From positions 310,001 through 374,000 of the forward strand of contig LCZK01000009.1 in NCBI GenBank assembly GCA_001025035.1: a DNA stretch of 64,000 nucleotides, in the 5' to 3' direction. This DNA comes from Actinobacteria bacterium IMCC26207 (GTDB lineage: Bacteria; Actinomycetota; Acidimicrobiia; Acidimicrobiales; Microtrichaceae). Under the pieces are notes generated by a model. That model ran no database searches and had not been told where the DNA came from. It was given only the letters and a program-made list of their open reading frames with translations. Made by a program: the position numbers and the translations under genes. Positions 43,049 through 51,165 of this stretch are shown here, in pieces (positions within the stretch are counted from its first letter, which is position 1; every line of letters starts with the position of its first letter).

Positions 43049-43930
43049 ATGGCAGCCGATACCAGCTCAGACGATCGCGGTCTCCGGAAAGGAAAGTGGG
43101 CTCCCTACGGCCTGCTCAGCCCAGGCATTTTGTGGCTCGTGCTGTTCTTTCTGGTGCCCGTGATGATTCTGGTTCGCACTGCGCTGTCATCAAAGGCCAG
43201 CAGGTTTGCCAACCCTGAGTTTTCTTGGCAGTTTTCGAACTTCACTTCTGCCTTCACCGACTACGGGCCACAATTTGCCCGCTCCTTTCTCTTCGCTGGA
43301 ATCGCTACCGTTTCAGCGATTCTGATCGGTTACCCGTTGGCGTACTGGATTGCAACCCAAGGCGGCCGGTGGAAGAACCTGCTGATCGGACTTGTGGTGG
43401 TGCCATTCTTCACCTCATATCTGATTCGAACGATTGCTTGGACCTCCCTCCTGAAAGACGATGGAGTGATACTCAACGTCATCCATGCCATTCCGTTTGT
43501 TCCGCAGGACTTTCGCCTGCTCGCCACCCCAGCCGGCGTAATTGGAGGCCTGACCTACAACTTTTTGTCCTTCATGATCCTTCCGATCTACGTCAGTCTC
43601 GAGAAGATCGACTTCCGCCTCACGGAAGCAGCAGCGGATCTTTACGGAACACCATGGCAGGCTTTCAAGAAGGTGGTGCTACCCCTGTCAATGCCGGGTG
43701 TGTTCGCCGGCAGCCTGCTGGTGTTTATCCCTGCTGCAGGTGATTACCTGAACAACCGGTACCTGGGGTCTCCGAAGACGTCCATGATCGGCACCGTGGT
43801 GCAGGACAAGTTCCTGGTGCAGTTCGACTACCCCGTAGCAGCGGCGCTCTCGCTAGTACTGATGGCGATTATTACCACCATGGTTCTGATCTATTCCAAG
43901 TTCCTCGGAACCGAAGGACTAGCAGTATGA
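43049..43930 (+). CDS. potB: Polyamine ABC transporter permease PotB
   Basis: A 293-residue inner-membrane permease with about six transmembrane helices (first at residues 19-41, YGLLSPGILWLVLFFLVPVM). The EAA motif contacting PotA is EAAADLYGTPWQAFKKVVLPLSMPG. The layout IPAAGDYLNNRYLGSPKTSMIG near the C terminus is characteristic of PotB. It starts 12 bases after the potD stop and 4 bases separate its end from the potC frame. Confidence 0.92.
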   Translation: MAADTSSDDRGLRKGKWAPYGLLSPGILWLVLFFLVPVMILVRTALSSKASRFANPEFSWQFSNFTSAFTDYGPQFARSFLFAGIATVSAILIGYPLAYWIATQGGRWKNLLIGLVVVPFFTSYLIRTIAWTSLLKDDGVILNVIHAIPFVPQDFRLLATPAGVIGGLTYNFLSFMILPIYVSLEKIDFRLTEAAADLYGTPWQAFKKVVLPLSMPGVFAGSLLVFIPAAGDYLNNRYLGSPKTSMIGTVVQDKFLVQFDYPVAAALSLVLMAIITTMVLIYSKFLGTEGLAV

Positions 43931-43955
43931 ATCTGTGCAGAGCGGAGGTTCCCGC

Positions 43956-44837
43956 ATGGTGATGTCTGAGGGTGTCGCCCCTCCGTATTTGAGTCGCGAG
44001 CTAGAACAACCCGGCAAGACACGCAAGGGATCAACCTCATCTCAGCGTGCTGGGTCGCGATGGGGGCGGCGGATTCTGACTGCCTTCGCCTGCTTGGTCT
44101 ACTTGTACCTGTTTCTGCCCCTCATCAACATCATCGTCTTTACATTCAATGACCCTGCTGGTCGATACAACATCAGTTGGGATGGCTTCACGATCAATAA
44201 CTGGCTGGACCCGTTTAAGGACCAAGAACTCACCAACGCATTTATCCGCAGCCTTGAAGTTGCGGTCTTGTCCATCAGCATTGCCCTCATCATGGGCTCG
44301 CTCGTTGCTATCGCCCTTGCCCGTTACCGCTTTACTGGTTCTCGCGGAATCGAGATTTTTCTGGTGCTTCCGCTCACTACACCAGAGATTGTGTTGGGAG
44401 CTTCGCTCTACCAACTCTTCTTAGGACGCAACGTGGTCTTTGGCTTCTCAACCGTGGTCATTGCTCACGTGATGTTCTGCGTCAGCTTTGTTGCGCTGAC
44501 GGTCAAGGCACGGGTGAGAGGTTTTGACTGGACCCTAGAAGATGCCGCCATGGACCTTGGGGCATCGCCTTGGCGTAGCTTTCGCAAAATTACCTTTCCG
44601 CTTATCTTGCCCGGGATTGTTGCCGCTGCCCTGCTCAGCTTTGCCCTGTCACTTGACGACTACATCGTGACGGACTTCACCAAGGGCGAGTTCACCACCT
44701 TCCCCATTCAAGTCAATAACGCCTTCCGCGTGTCCTTCCCACCGCAGGTCAATGTCTTGGCAACCATCGTCTTGATAGTGAGCGTCCTGCTTCTGGTGCT
44801 CACCTCGGTTCGAAGCGAAAAGGGAGCTACTCGCTAA
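43956..44837 (+). CDS. potC: Polyamine ABC transporter permease PotC
   Basis: A 293-residue permease. ATG 43956 is preferred to the open frame start at 43935 because GGAGG lies 7 bases upstream. The cytoplasmic N terminus is long (about 40 residues), then six helices (first LTAFACLVYLYLFLPLINIIVF). The EAA loop is EDAAMDLGASPWRSFRKITFPLILPG and the C-terminal FALSLDDYIVTDFTKGEFTTFPIQV matches PotC. Last gene of potADBC. It converges with the FadD17-like gene, with an 18-bp duplication in the junction. Confidence 0.92.
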   Translation: MVMSEGVAPPYLSRELEQPGKTRKGSTSSQRAGSRWGRRILTAFACLVYLYLFLPLINIIVFTFNDPAGRYNISWDGFTINNWLDPFKDQELTNAFIRSLEVAVLSISIALIMGSLVAIALARYRFTGSRGIEIFLVLPLTTPEIVLGASLYQLFLGRNVVFGFSTVVIAHVMFCVSFVALTVKARVRGFDWTLEDAAMDLGASPWRSFRKITFPLILPGIVAAALLSFALSLDDYIVTDFTKGEFTTFPIQVNNAFRVSFPPQVNVLATIVLIVSVLLLVLTSVRSEKGATR

Positions 44838-44843
44838 GCCTGG

Positions 44844-44877
44844 CTCACTAGCCCAGACTGACTCACTAGCCCAGACT
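44844..44877. repeat. 18-bp tandem duplication at a convergent gene junction
   Basis: CTCACTAGCCCAGACTGA followed by a second nearly complete copy. It covers the stop codon and last codons of the minus-strand ligase (44866) and the gap after potC. The duplication may have changed the ligase C terminus. Confidence 0.85.
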
Positions 44878-46581
44878 TGCGGCGGCGGTTGATTTTGCCC
44901 ACCGGTAATCGGCCTTGCCAGATGGCGAGCGCACTACCTGCTCAACCAAAACCAGACTCCGTGGAATTTTGTATCCCGCTAGTTGGCCGCGGCAGTGAGC
45001 GTCGAGTTCCTCGAGCGTGGGAGTACTTCCCTTCGTGGGTTGAACAACAGCAGTGACTCGTTCACCCCAGCGCTCATCCGCAACACCAACCACCAAAACG
45101 TCGTACACCGCTGGATGCCCCTTCAACAGAGCTTCCACTTCTTCGGGGTAGACCTTCTCACCGCCGGTGTTGATACTCACAGATCCTCGACCAAGCAGCG
45201 TGATGGAACCGTCCGCCTCGACCGTGGCCATATCGCCCGGCAGGACGTAGCGGGTGCCTTCAATGACAACAAAAGTCTCGGCCGTTTTTTCGGGTGCATT
45301 GTGATACCGCAGGGGGATATAGCCCGAGTGCGCAATTCGGCCGACAACTCCAGATCCAGGCTCAACGGGGTGGCCAGAATCATCTAGGACCGTGGTCCCT
45401 GCCTCGACGTTATCGAAGCGCACTCCCTTGCCGGGATCCTCTCCGGGGGATAACCGCCGACTTCCTTGGATACCTGTCTCGGAGGAGCCAAACCCGTCGG
45501 TCAACATGGCGTTCGGTGCAATCTCACGCAGGCGATCCCGAAGCGAAGGGGCAAGTGGTGCACCACCGTTCGACAGCGAATACATGCTCGAGATCTCGAA
45601 CGGACCTTGCTCATCCCAAGCATCAACTAGTGGCCGGGCCATGGCATCGCCAACCACAGTCATAATCGACACCTTTTCGAGGTCAACGGTCTTCCAGATC
45701 TCGACTGGCTCAAACCCACCAGAATGCAGAATCACCTTTGCACCACAGAGAAGCCACATCAACGAGACCCACTGCGCTGCGGCATGCATCAGGGGGGCTA
45801 AGGCATAGAACACAAAATCAAAGTCAATGATTCGCTCAAGAAGTTCTTCGGGCGAGGACACCGGCCCTGACATCCTCATCGGGTCACCACCACCGATGCA
45901 CCCAAAAAACGCGTCCGCTTGACGCCAGATAACACCTTTGGGCATTCCGGTAGTTCCACCCGTATAGAGCAAGTACAGATCGTCATCGCCTCGGCCTAGT
46001 ACGAGCGGGCGATCAGCCGAGGCTGCAGCTAGCGCCTCGTCATAGCGGATGGGATCGGGGAGCATCTCGAGGCCGGGTTGTTCAACAATCGGACTAACGA
46101 CAATCGGGCTAACGACGATCGGGCTAACGACGATCGGGCTAACGACAATCGGGCTAACAACAATGCAGTGGCGCAGAGCAGGCACCTCCGCTGCGACGCT
46201 CCTGACCCGATCCACAAACTCCTCATTACAGACCAAGACAACAAGCCCAGAGTCGATCAACAGGTAACGCAATTCTTCAGTGACGTAGCGGTAATTGATG
46301 TTGACGGGGATTGCACGAATCTTGAAACAAGCCAGAAGTACCTCGAGATACTCCGTGCAGTTAGTCAGATAGCAACCCACAAATTCCCCAGGCTGCACGC
46401 CCTTGGACAAGAGGTGATTCGCCATGCGGTTGGCCCGCTCCTCGAGTTGCCCGTAGGTCAACCTGCGAGAGCCGCAGACGATCGCTTCACGCTCAGCTAC
46501 ACGATCCGAGACGGCCTCGAACAAGTCGGCCAAGTTGTAGCTCAGCGAGGCCTCTGATGCAGTTGTTGATGAATCGCCCAT
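44866..46581 (-). CDS. Steroid-type acyl-CoA ligase (FadD17-like) with pentapeptide repeats
   Basis: A 571-residue ANL ligase closely related in layout to the FadD19-like enzyme: YNLADLFEAVSDRVAEREAIVCG, YTGGTTGMPKGVIWR, VGDAMARPLVDAWD, TDGFGSSETGIQG, LGRGSVSINTGGEKVYPEEVEALLK and the catalytic Lys in SGKADYRWAKS. ATG 46581 is chosen; the frame runs open to 46863 inside the upstream gene. A run of five VVSPI pentapeptides interrupts the region before the P-loop, encoded by 15-bp repeats (46084-46164). No KstR-type box was found in front of it. It probably activates a sterol side-chain acid; FadD17 acts on C26 side chains in mycobacteria. Confidence 0.87.
   Translation of the reverse strand: MGDSSTTASEASLSYNLADLFEAVSDRVAEREAIVCGSRRLTYGQLEERANRMANHLLSKGVQPGEFVGCYLTNCTEYLEVLLACFKIRAIPVNINYRYVTEELRYLLIDSGLVVLVCNEEFVDRVRSVAAEVPALRHCIVVSPIVVSPIVVSPIVVSPIVVSPIVEQPGLEMLPDPIRYDEALAAASADRPLVLGRGDDDLYLLYTGGTTGMPKGVIWRQADAFFGCIGGGDPMRMSGPVSSPEELLERIIDFDFVFYALAPLMHAAAQWVSLMWLLCGAKVILHSGGFEPVEIWKTVDLEKVSIMTVVGDAMARPLVDAWDEQGPFEISSMYSLSNGGAPLAPSLRDRLREIAPNAMLTDGFGSSETGIQGSRRLSPGEDPGKGVRFDNVEAGTTVLDDSGHPVEPGSGVVGRIAHSGYIPLRYHNAPEKTAETFVVIEGTRYVLPGDMATVEADGSITLLGRGSVSINTGGEKVYPEEVEALLKGHPAVYDVLVVGVADERWGERVTAVVQPTKGSTPTLEELDAHCRGQLAGYKIPRSLVLVEQVVRSPSGKADYRWAKSTAAASLG
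46084..46164. repeat. Five 15-bp tandem units inside the FadD17-like gene
   Basis: AACGACAATCGGGCT and near-identical copies (differences only at one or two bases), encoding IVVSP repeats on the minus strand. The near identity implies recent expansion and possible length variation between strains. Confidence 0.92.
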
Positions 46582-46609
46582 ATGGCCAGACAAGGTAGTC
46601 GCGTCAGCG

Positions 46610-47410
46610 CTACATGACCTGTCCCTGCAGCGTGTCTCGCTGCACGTTGGTTCGCTGAACAATCCCCACCTCATCGCAAGAGGAGTCACTGTTTGCGCAG
46701 CCGCCATCTTGATGCGACTGATAGTTGACTCTGAATCCGCTTGGCAGGACCTGATTGCCCGTGTCGAGCAACGCTTCTGCATCTGACCATCGGATGGCAA
46801 CAGAGGGGTCATCACAGCGGGCGAAGACTTCAGACCACATGGTGACTCCCGAGATGTGATCACCGGCTGGGTGCAGATCTCGAATCACGGTGCTGACAGA
46901 ACTCGAAAGATTGGTCACCGTTCCCCGCCAAGCAGTTTGATCCCCGAGTGCAACTCTCTCAATGCGTAGGCGATACGGAACTCTGGGTTGCCAGACAAAG
47001 TCTCGGGTATGCGGATTCGCCATCTTTGAGGGCAACGCAGACTCGGACCCCGATAACACCATCCCGCGATGGTCATACCCACCCCAGTTCACCGCCGTTG
47101 ATCCAGGATGACCGGGATGCCATTGCAAACCAAGATGCGCCCCACCACCATGGCGTCCGTTCTCATCTGCGAAATCTGCCTGCAGTGCCCAGAAATACAG
47201 GCGCTCCACGCTCGGCGGCTCAAGGATCTCGAGCGTGACAGCTACTGCGGTGATGGGTGCGGCGCTGCCGGCCGAATCCTCCTCCGAGGGCAACTGCCAG
47301 CTGAGATGAAACGAGGATGCCCGGTTACTTGAGGTTGGCAAACCCGCGACTCGACCCACAGCAGAGGCCCGAAGGCTTGTGCGAAGCTGCTTCCACCAAG
47401 ATTCGGCCAT
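46610..47410 (-). CDS. Hypothetical protein, unknown fold
   Basis: A 266-residue protein I do not recognise. It is mostly beta-like and aromatic-rich (ERLYFWALQADFADENGRHGGGAHLGLQWHP, AVNWGGYDHRGMVLSG, FVWQPRVPYRLRIERV, WSEVFARCDDPSVAIRWSD), which suggests a concanavalin/lectin-like sandwich. No signal peptide or membrane helix is evident. Three cysteines lie near the C terminus (CDDPS, GCANSDSSCDE). It is 29 bases upstream of the FadD17-like ligase on the same strand and divergent from the receptor-channel gene. Confidence 0.65.
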   Translation of the reverse strand: MAESWWKQLRTSLRASAVGRVAGLPTSSNRASSFHLSWQLPSEEDSAGSAAPITAVAVTLEILEPPSVERLYFWALQADFADENGRHGGGAHLGLQWHPGHPGSTAVNWGGYDHRGMVLSGSESALPSKMANPHTRDFVWQPRVPYRLRIERVALGDQTAWRGTVTNLSSSVSTVIRDLHPAGDHISGVTMWSEVFARCDDPSVAIRWSDAEALLDTGNQVLPSGFRVNYQSHQDGGCANSDSSCDEVGIVQRTNVQRDTLQGQVM

Positions 47411-47489
47411 AGCTCAGTATCGCTGACACTGGCCTACTTCGCCTACGAGTAGTCAACTGTGAGATTATTTTGCCGTGCAGCGAGGTCCG

Positions 47490-48665
47490 ATGATGTCAGA
47501 TACAACGCGATCAACAAGGCGGCCCCGGTTCGGAGCACTCCTGATAGTTCTTCTCTTTGGTGTTCTCGCATCCACTTCACAGGCCAGCCCGGCGGGTGCA
47601 AGCAGGCAAACGAAAAGCCAAGACGCCCGAACCTTGCAGTTAGATCCGGCTGTACTCGCTGAAGCGACTGGTCCTGACGGAGTTCTCGACATCGCAGTTC
47701 GCAACATTGAACCCTTTGCATTTCCGACCCCACGCGGTTGGTCTGGCTACAGCATCGAAATGTGGGAGGAAGCAGCGGACGCCTTGAAGATCCCCTACGA
47801 GTACCAAGAAAAAGCTTCCGTGGCAGAACAGCTTGAGGCAGTGCGCTCGGGAAAAGCCGATGCAGCTCTCGGGGCAATTTCCATAACAGCAGCCCGCGAG
47901 GAAGAGTTCGACTTCAGCATTGCGATGTTCGACTCGGGCTTGCAGATCCTGACCAAACGATCGAGCGGAAGTGCCTGGTCCCTAATTGCCAAGTTGTTCT
48001 CCTCGACTGTGTTGTTTCTGATGCTCGGAGTAATTGCCCTGCTGATCATCGTTGGACACGTGGTGTGGCTCATCGAGCGGCGCCGCAATGAGGACTTTCC
48101 GCGCAGTTACCTGTCAGGTGTGTGGGAGGGGACCTGGTGGGCAATCGTCACAATGTCTACCGTGGGCTACGGGGATACGAGCGTAAAAACAAAAGCGGGA
48201 CGTCTCGTTGCGATGTGCTGGATGCTGCTGGGATTGGTTCTGGTGGCTCAGTTCACCGCAATCATCACCTCTACGCTGACGGTCACCCGTCTGGAATCTG
48301 ATGTCAACAACTTGGGAGATCTGAACGGGAAGAGGGTTGTGACCGTAGCGGATACCACCTCGGTGCAGTTTCTTGAAGGCTTGAGTATCCAAGCCCTAGC
48401 AGTGGGCTCAACCAAAGAGGCATTTCAGGCCGTCGAGTCGGGCAAAGCCGCTGCCTTTGTCTTTGACTCTCCAATCCTGCGCAGCTACGTCGCAAGTAGT
48501 GGCAACGATGCCTTGCAAGTAGTTGGACCGATGTTTCAACCTCAGGGGTATGGCATGGTTTTTCCCTCGGGATCGGAAATCATTACGCCAATAGACCTTG
48601 AGTTCCTGAAGCAGCGAGAGGACGGTTTCGCGGCAGACCTCAGCAGCAAATATCTCGGCGACTAA
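47490..48665 (+). CDS. GluR0-like ligand-gated potassium channel (SBP_bac_3 split by a pore)
   Basis: About 391 residues from ATG 47490 (GAGG 7 bases upstream; GTG 47475 is an alternative). The order is that of prokaryotic ionotropic glutamate receptors: signal peptide, first half of a solute-binding domain (DIAVRNIEPFAFPT...GYSIEMWEEAADALKIPYEY), a transmembrane helix (about 172-194 of the longer frame), a pore loop with selectivity filter TVGYGD (229-234), a second helix (243-265), then the second half of the binding domain (LNGKRVVTVADTTSVQFLEG...AAFVFDSPILRSYV). A K+-selective channel gated by an amino acid or similar ligand is expected. Its ligand is unknown. Confidence 0.9.
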   Translation: MMSDTTRSTRRPRFGALLIVLLFGVLASTSQASPAGASRQTKSQDARTLQLDPAVLAEATGPDGVLDIAVRNIEPFAFPTPRGWSGYSIEMWEEAADALKIPYEYQEKASVAEQLEAVRSGKADAALGAISITAAREEEFDFSIAMFDSGLQILTKRSSGSAWSLIAKLFSSTVLFLMLGVIALLIIVGHVVWLIERRRNEDFPRSYLSGVWEGTWWAIVTMSTVGYGDTSVKTKAGRLVAMCWMLLGLVLVAQFTAIITSTLTVTRLESDVNNLGDLNGKRVVTVADTTSVQFLEGLSIQALAVGSTKEAFQAVESGKAAAFVFDSPILRSYVASSGNDALQVVGPMFQPQGYGMVFPSGSEIITPIDLEFLKQREDGFAADLSSKYLGD

Positions 48666-48695
48666 CTACACAGACGCCCCGGACCGGTCCGGAAC

Positions 48696-48709
48696 TGGAA
48701 CGCGTTCTA
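48696..48709 (+). promoter_or_regulatory. KstR-type operator upstream of amidohydrolase
   Basis: TGGAACGCGTTCTA, the most symmetrical of the four sites. A -10-like TACTCA (48708-48713) overlaps its end, 11 bases before GTG 48725, so the message has little or no leader. Confidence 0.75.
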
Positions 48710-48724
48710 CTCAGTCGATCTAGA

Positions 48725-49606
48725 GTGCAACCCATGGCCATGCCCAGCGACATTGCAATCATCGACACCATGATCGGCTTTCCAAGCACAGACAGACGAG
48801 AGGTATACAAGTTCTTGGCACCCTCACTGCGCGACGCTGAGTCAAAAGAAGACTTCAAGATGCCAGCGCAGTACATGTTCAAAGACATCCCCGGCGAAAT
48901 TGAAGAAGGGGTGGACGCTGTGGCGGTCACCTTGGACAACATGGATCGATACGGAGTTGCGCAAGGTTTGATTAACGTAGGAAACGAGACGCGAGATGAG
49001 CCTCGTCGAGCAATCACTGCTCACCCCGACCGCTTCTTAGGCCTAGTAGATGTCGATCCCAGACAGGGCATGGATGCCGTCAGAAAGATCCGTAAATACC
49101 ACGATGAGTTCGGCATCGTTGCCGTTTCAAGCTTTCCCTCGGGCTGCGAAACTGCAATCAATGCAGCGGCCTACTACCCCGTGTATGCCACCTGTGCCGA
49201 ACTTGGCCTGCCAATCTTTTTGACTGCTGGGGTGCCCGGGCCTCGAGTCCCTCTTGGGCCACAACGCGTGGAGTACCTAGACGAGATTTGCTGGTTCTTT
49301 CCTGAACTGACCGTGGTGATGCGTCACGGGGCTGATCCGTGGACTGACCTCGCAGTCAAGCTGATGTTGAAGTGGCCAAATTTGTACTATTCCACCTCTG
49401 CCTTTGCGCCCAAGCATTACCCCAAGGCCATCATTGACTATGCGAACACTCGCGGTGCGGACAAGGTGCTCTACGCCGGATACTTCCCCGCTGGGCTCAC
49501 GTATGAGCGCATCATGACTGAAATGCCCAACATCGGACTCAAGGATGAGGTTTGGCCTAAATTCCTGCGAGGAAACGCCGCCAAAATTCTGGGCCTGAGC
49601 AGCTAA
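48725..49606 (+). CDS. Amidohydrolase-2 family protein
   Basis: A 293-residue TIM-barrel metal-dependent hydrolase or decarboxylase of the amidohydrolase-2 group (ACMSD-like). HPDRFLGLVDVDP, the barrel-edge strand VVMRHGADPWTDLAVKLMLKWPNLYYSTSAF and KVLYAGYFPAG correspond to the conserved strands; ACMSD-type proteins normally have HG and SD at the last two sites, and here the aspartate position reads AGY, so metal binding may be weakened. The N-terminal HxH is missing (IIDTMIGFPS). Start: GTG 48725, or ATG 48734 or 48740; no ribosome site is visible. The KstR-type operator suggests a role in steroid or acyl-CoA breakdown. A related gene lies at the right edge of the window. Confidence 0.82.
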   Translation: MQPMAMPSDIAIIDTMIGFPSTDRREVYKFLAPSLRDAESKEDFKMPAQYMFKDIPGEIEEGVDAVAVTLDNMDRYGVAQGLINVGNETRDEPRRAITAHPDRFLGLVDVDPRQGMDAVRKIRKYHDEFGIVAVSSFPSGCETAINAAAYYPVYATCAELGLPIFLTAGVPGPRVPLGPQRVEYLDEICWFFPELTVVMRHGADPWTDLAVKLMLKWPNLYYSTSAFAPKHYPKAIIDYANTRGADKVLYAGYFPAGLTYERIMTEMPNIGLKDEVWPKFLRGNAAKILGLSS

Positions 49607-49623
49607 CACTGCCGCTGTGCGCC

Positions 49624-49663
49624 GCACTGCACTGCACTGCACTGCACTGCACTGCACTGCACT
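49624..49663. repeat. Pentanucleotide microsatellite GCACT x8
   Basis: Eight perfect tandem copies of GCACT in the 111-base gap between the amidohydrolase and the subtilase gene, 18 bases after the stop. No coding role is apparent. Confidence 0.95.
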
Positions 49664-49717
49664 GGCCTATTTCGCACGGAATCTACAGGTGAGGCCTGAA
49701 CGGGCCGATACTCACCC

Positions 49718-51109
49718 ATGGCTCTGGCTCAGTTTCGTTCAATTCGTATGCACATGGCTGCCTTCGCAGTATCTACAGCCATGCTGACCATCAGCGCCTG
49801 CAGCGCAACTCCAGCGACTAGCCCACCACCGACTAGCCCGCCACCAACCAGCGCACCGACGACTAGCGCACCGACAACTAGCCCGCCTGCTATTCAGCCG
49901 GGACCGAACGATGCTTCGGGCGCCTGCAGCCCACTTGGTGTAGCTGCAGCTTCTGCATCACCTGATCACGCCAACTCGCCCACCCCTGCAGAATCACTCA
50001 CGCCGCAACAGGCCGCAGCACAAGCGAGTACAGCATTTGTCTATGCGCTGATCGACCCAACCGTGCCAGGTGGGCCGGGTTCGGTGCCGGTGGTCGTTAC
50101 CTCGCTCGATCCAGCGGGCCGACCCGAGATCCAATCGATCCTCGCTGCGAACGTTGACCAAGCTCGCCATGAAGTCGAGGCCATCTCTACAGATAGTGTC
50201 GCCAAAGGCCAGCAGGTTGTTTCCGTTGAGCCCGAATCTGAGCTGCACGCAGTGGGTTCAGCAGTCACCAATGATCCGTATCGAGCCTCGCAGTGGTCGC
50301 TCACCCAACTGGACTTTGAAAGCACCTGGTCCACTAGTAGCGGCAGCGGAGTCTGCGTTGGCGTGGTGGACAGCGGTATTGCGCTCGATCACCCGGACCT
50401 ATCCGGCAAGGTGGCAGCTTCGGCCGACTGGACTGGCGAGGGCATCAGTTCCTACGGAAACCACGCAACTCATGTGGCGGGAATCATCGCAGCCACCCCG
50501 AATAACTCTCAGGGAATAGTCGGGGCGGCACCAGGAGTTACCCTGCTGAACGCCAAGGCCCTTTCGGCTGCACTCGGAGAAGGAACGACTAGTGGAGTTG
50601 CTCAGGCAATTGTCTGGGCGGTTGATAACGGGGCGAGGGTGATCAATGCCTCGATCGGCGGAAGCTCGGGTTCTTCGGCACTGTTGCAGGCCATCAACTA
50701 CGCACAAGCTCATGACGTGGTCTTTATTGCATCGGGCGGCAATGAAGGACTCAAGGGCAATCCGAGCAGTTGGCCCGCTGCCTATGACTGGCCCATTGCT
50801 ACAGCATCGATTACGGACACCGGCGCTCTATCGCCCTTCTCCACTCAAGCTAGCTACATCGACGTTGCGGCTCCGGGAAGTTCGATCCTGTCCACTCTCA
50901 CTTCCAACCGATACGGCTACATGTCCGGAACATCGATGGCGGCTCCTCATGTCGCTGCCCTAGCCGCACTTGCCCGCGCAGCGCATCCCTCAGAATCAGC
51001 TACTCAGATCCGATCCCGTATCGAGAATACAGCCACAGATTCGGGTAGCGCGGGCTGGGATTCAAGCTTTGGGTGGGGCGTGATCAGTCCCTCCGCAGCA
51101 GTGCGATAG
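49718..51109 (+). CDS. Subtilisin-family (S8) serine protease, lipoprotein
   Basis: A 463-residue secreted protease. The N-terminal signal ends in the lipobox ISAC, with Cys28 as the lipid-modified residue. A Thr/Ser/Pro linker (residues 34-58) made of five TSPPP/TSAPT repeats follows, then a propeptide-like region. The catalytic triad is intact: D218 in VVDSG, H252 in GNHATHVAGI, S406 in GTSMAAPHVAA, plus the oxyanion Asn in SGGNEG. No C-terminal membrane helix, so it differs from mycosins. It is probably anchored outside the cell membrane. The WXG100-like gene follows after 56 bases. Confidence 0.92.
   Translation: MALAQFRSIRMHMAAFAVSTAMLTISACSATPATSPPPTSPPPTSAPTTSAPTTSPPAIQPGPNDASGACSPLGVAAASASPDHANSPTPAESLTPQQAAAQASTAFVYALIDPTVPGGPGSVPVVVTSLDPAGRPEIQSILAANVDQARHEVEAISTDSVAKGQQVVSVEPESELHAVGSAVTNDPYRASQWSLTQLDFESTWSTSSGSGVCVGVVDSGIALDHPDLSGKVAASADWTGEGISSYGNHATHVAGIIAATPNNSQGIVGAAPGVTLLNAKALSAALGEGTTSGVAQAIVWAVDNGARVINASIGGSSGSSALLQAINYAQAHDVVFIASGGNEGLKGNPSSWPAAYDWPIATASITDTGALSPFSTQASYIDVAAPGSSILSTLTSNRYGYMSGTSMAAPHVAALAALARAAHPSESATQIRSRIENTATDSGSAGWDSSFGWGVISPSAAVR
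49817..49891. repeat. Five 15-bp tandem units in the subtilase linker
   Basis: Units such as ACTAGCCCACCACCG, encoding TSPPP, TSPPP, TSAPT, TSAPT and TSPPA. In frame, in the linker after the lipobox. Confidence 0.9.
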
Positions 51110-51165
51110 GCGTTCTTGGGGGCTGATCTCCCCGCTGACGCTCAGGATCCCGCCTTCTAACCTGC

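Noticed and set aside
46084..46164. CRISPR or minisatellite locus outside genes
   Set aside because: Units are contiguous, 15 bp, in frame inside an intact CoA ligase.
49718..51109. Mycosin of a type VII secretion system
   Set aside because: It is a lipoprotein with no C-terminal membrane helix, and no secretion-core genes are in the window.
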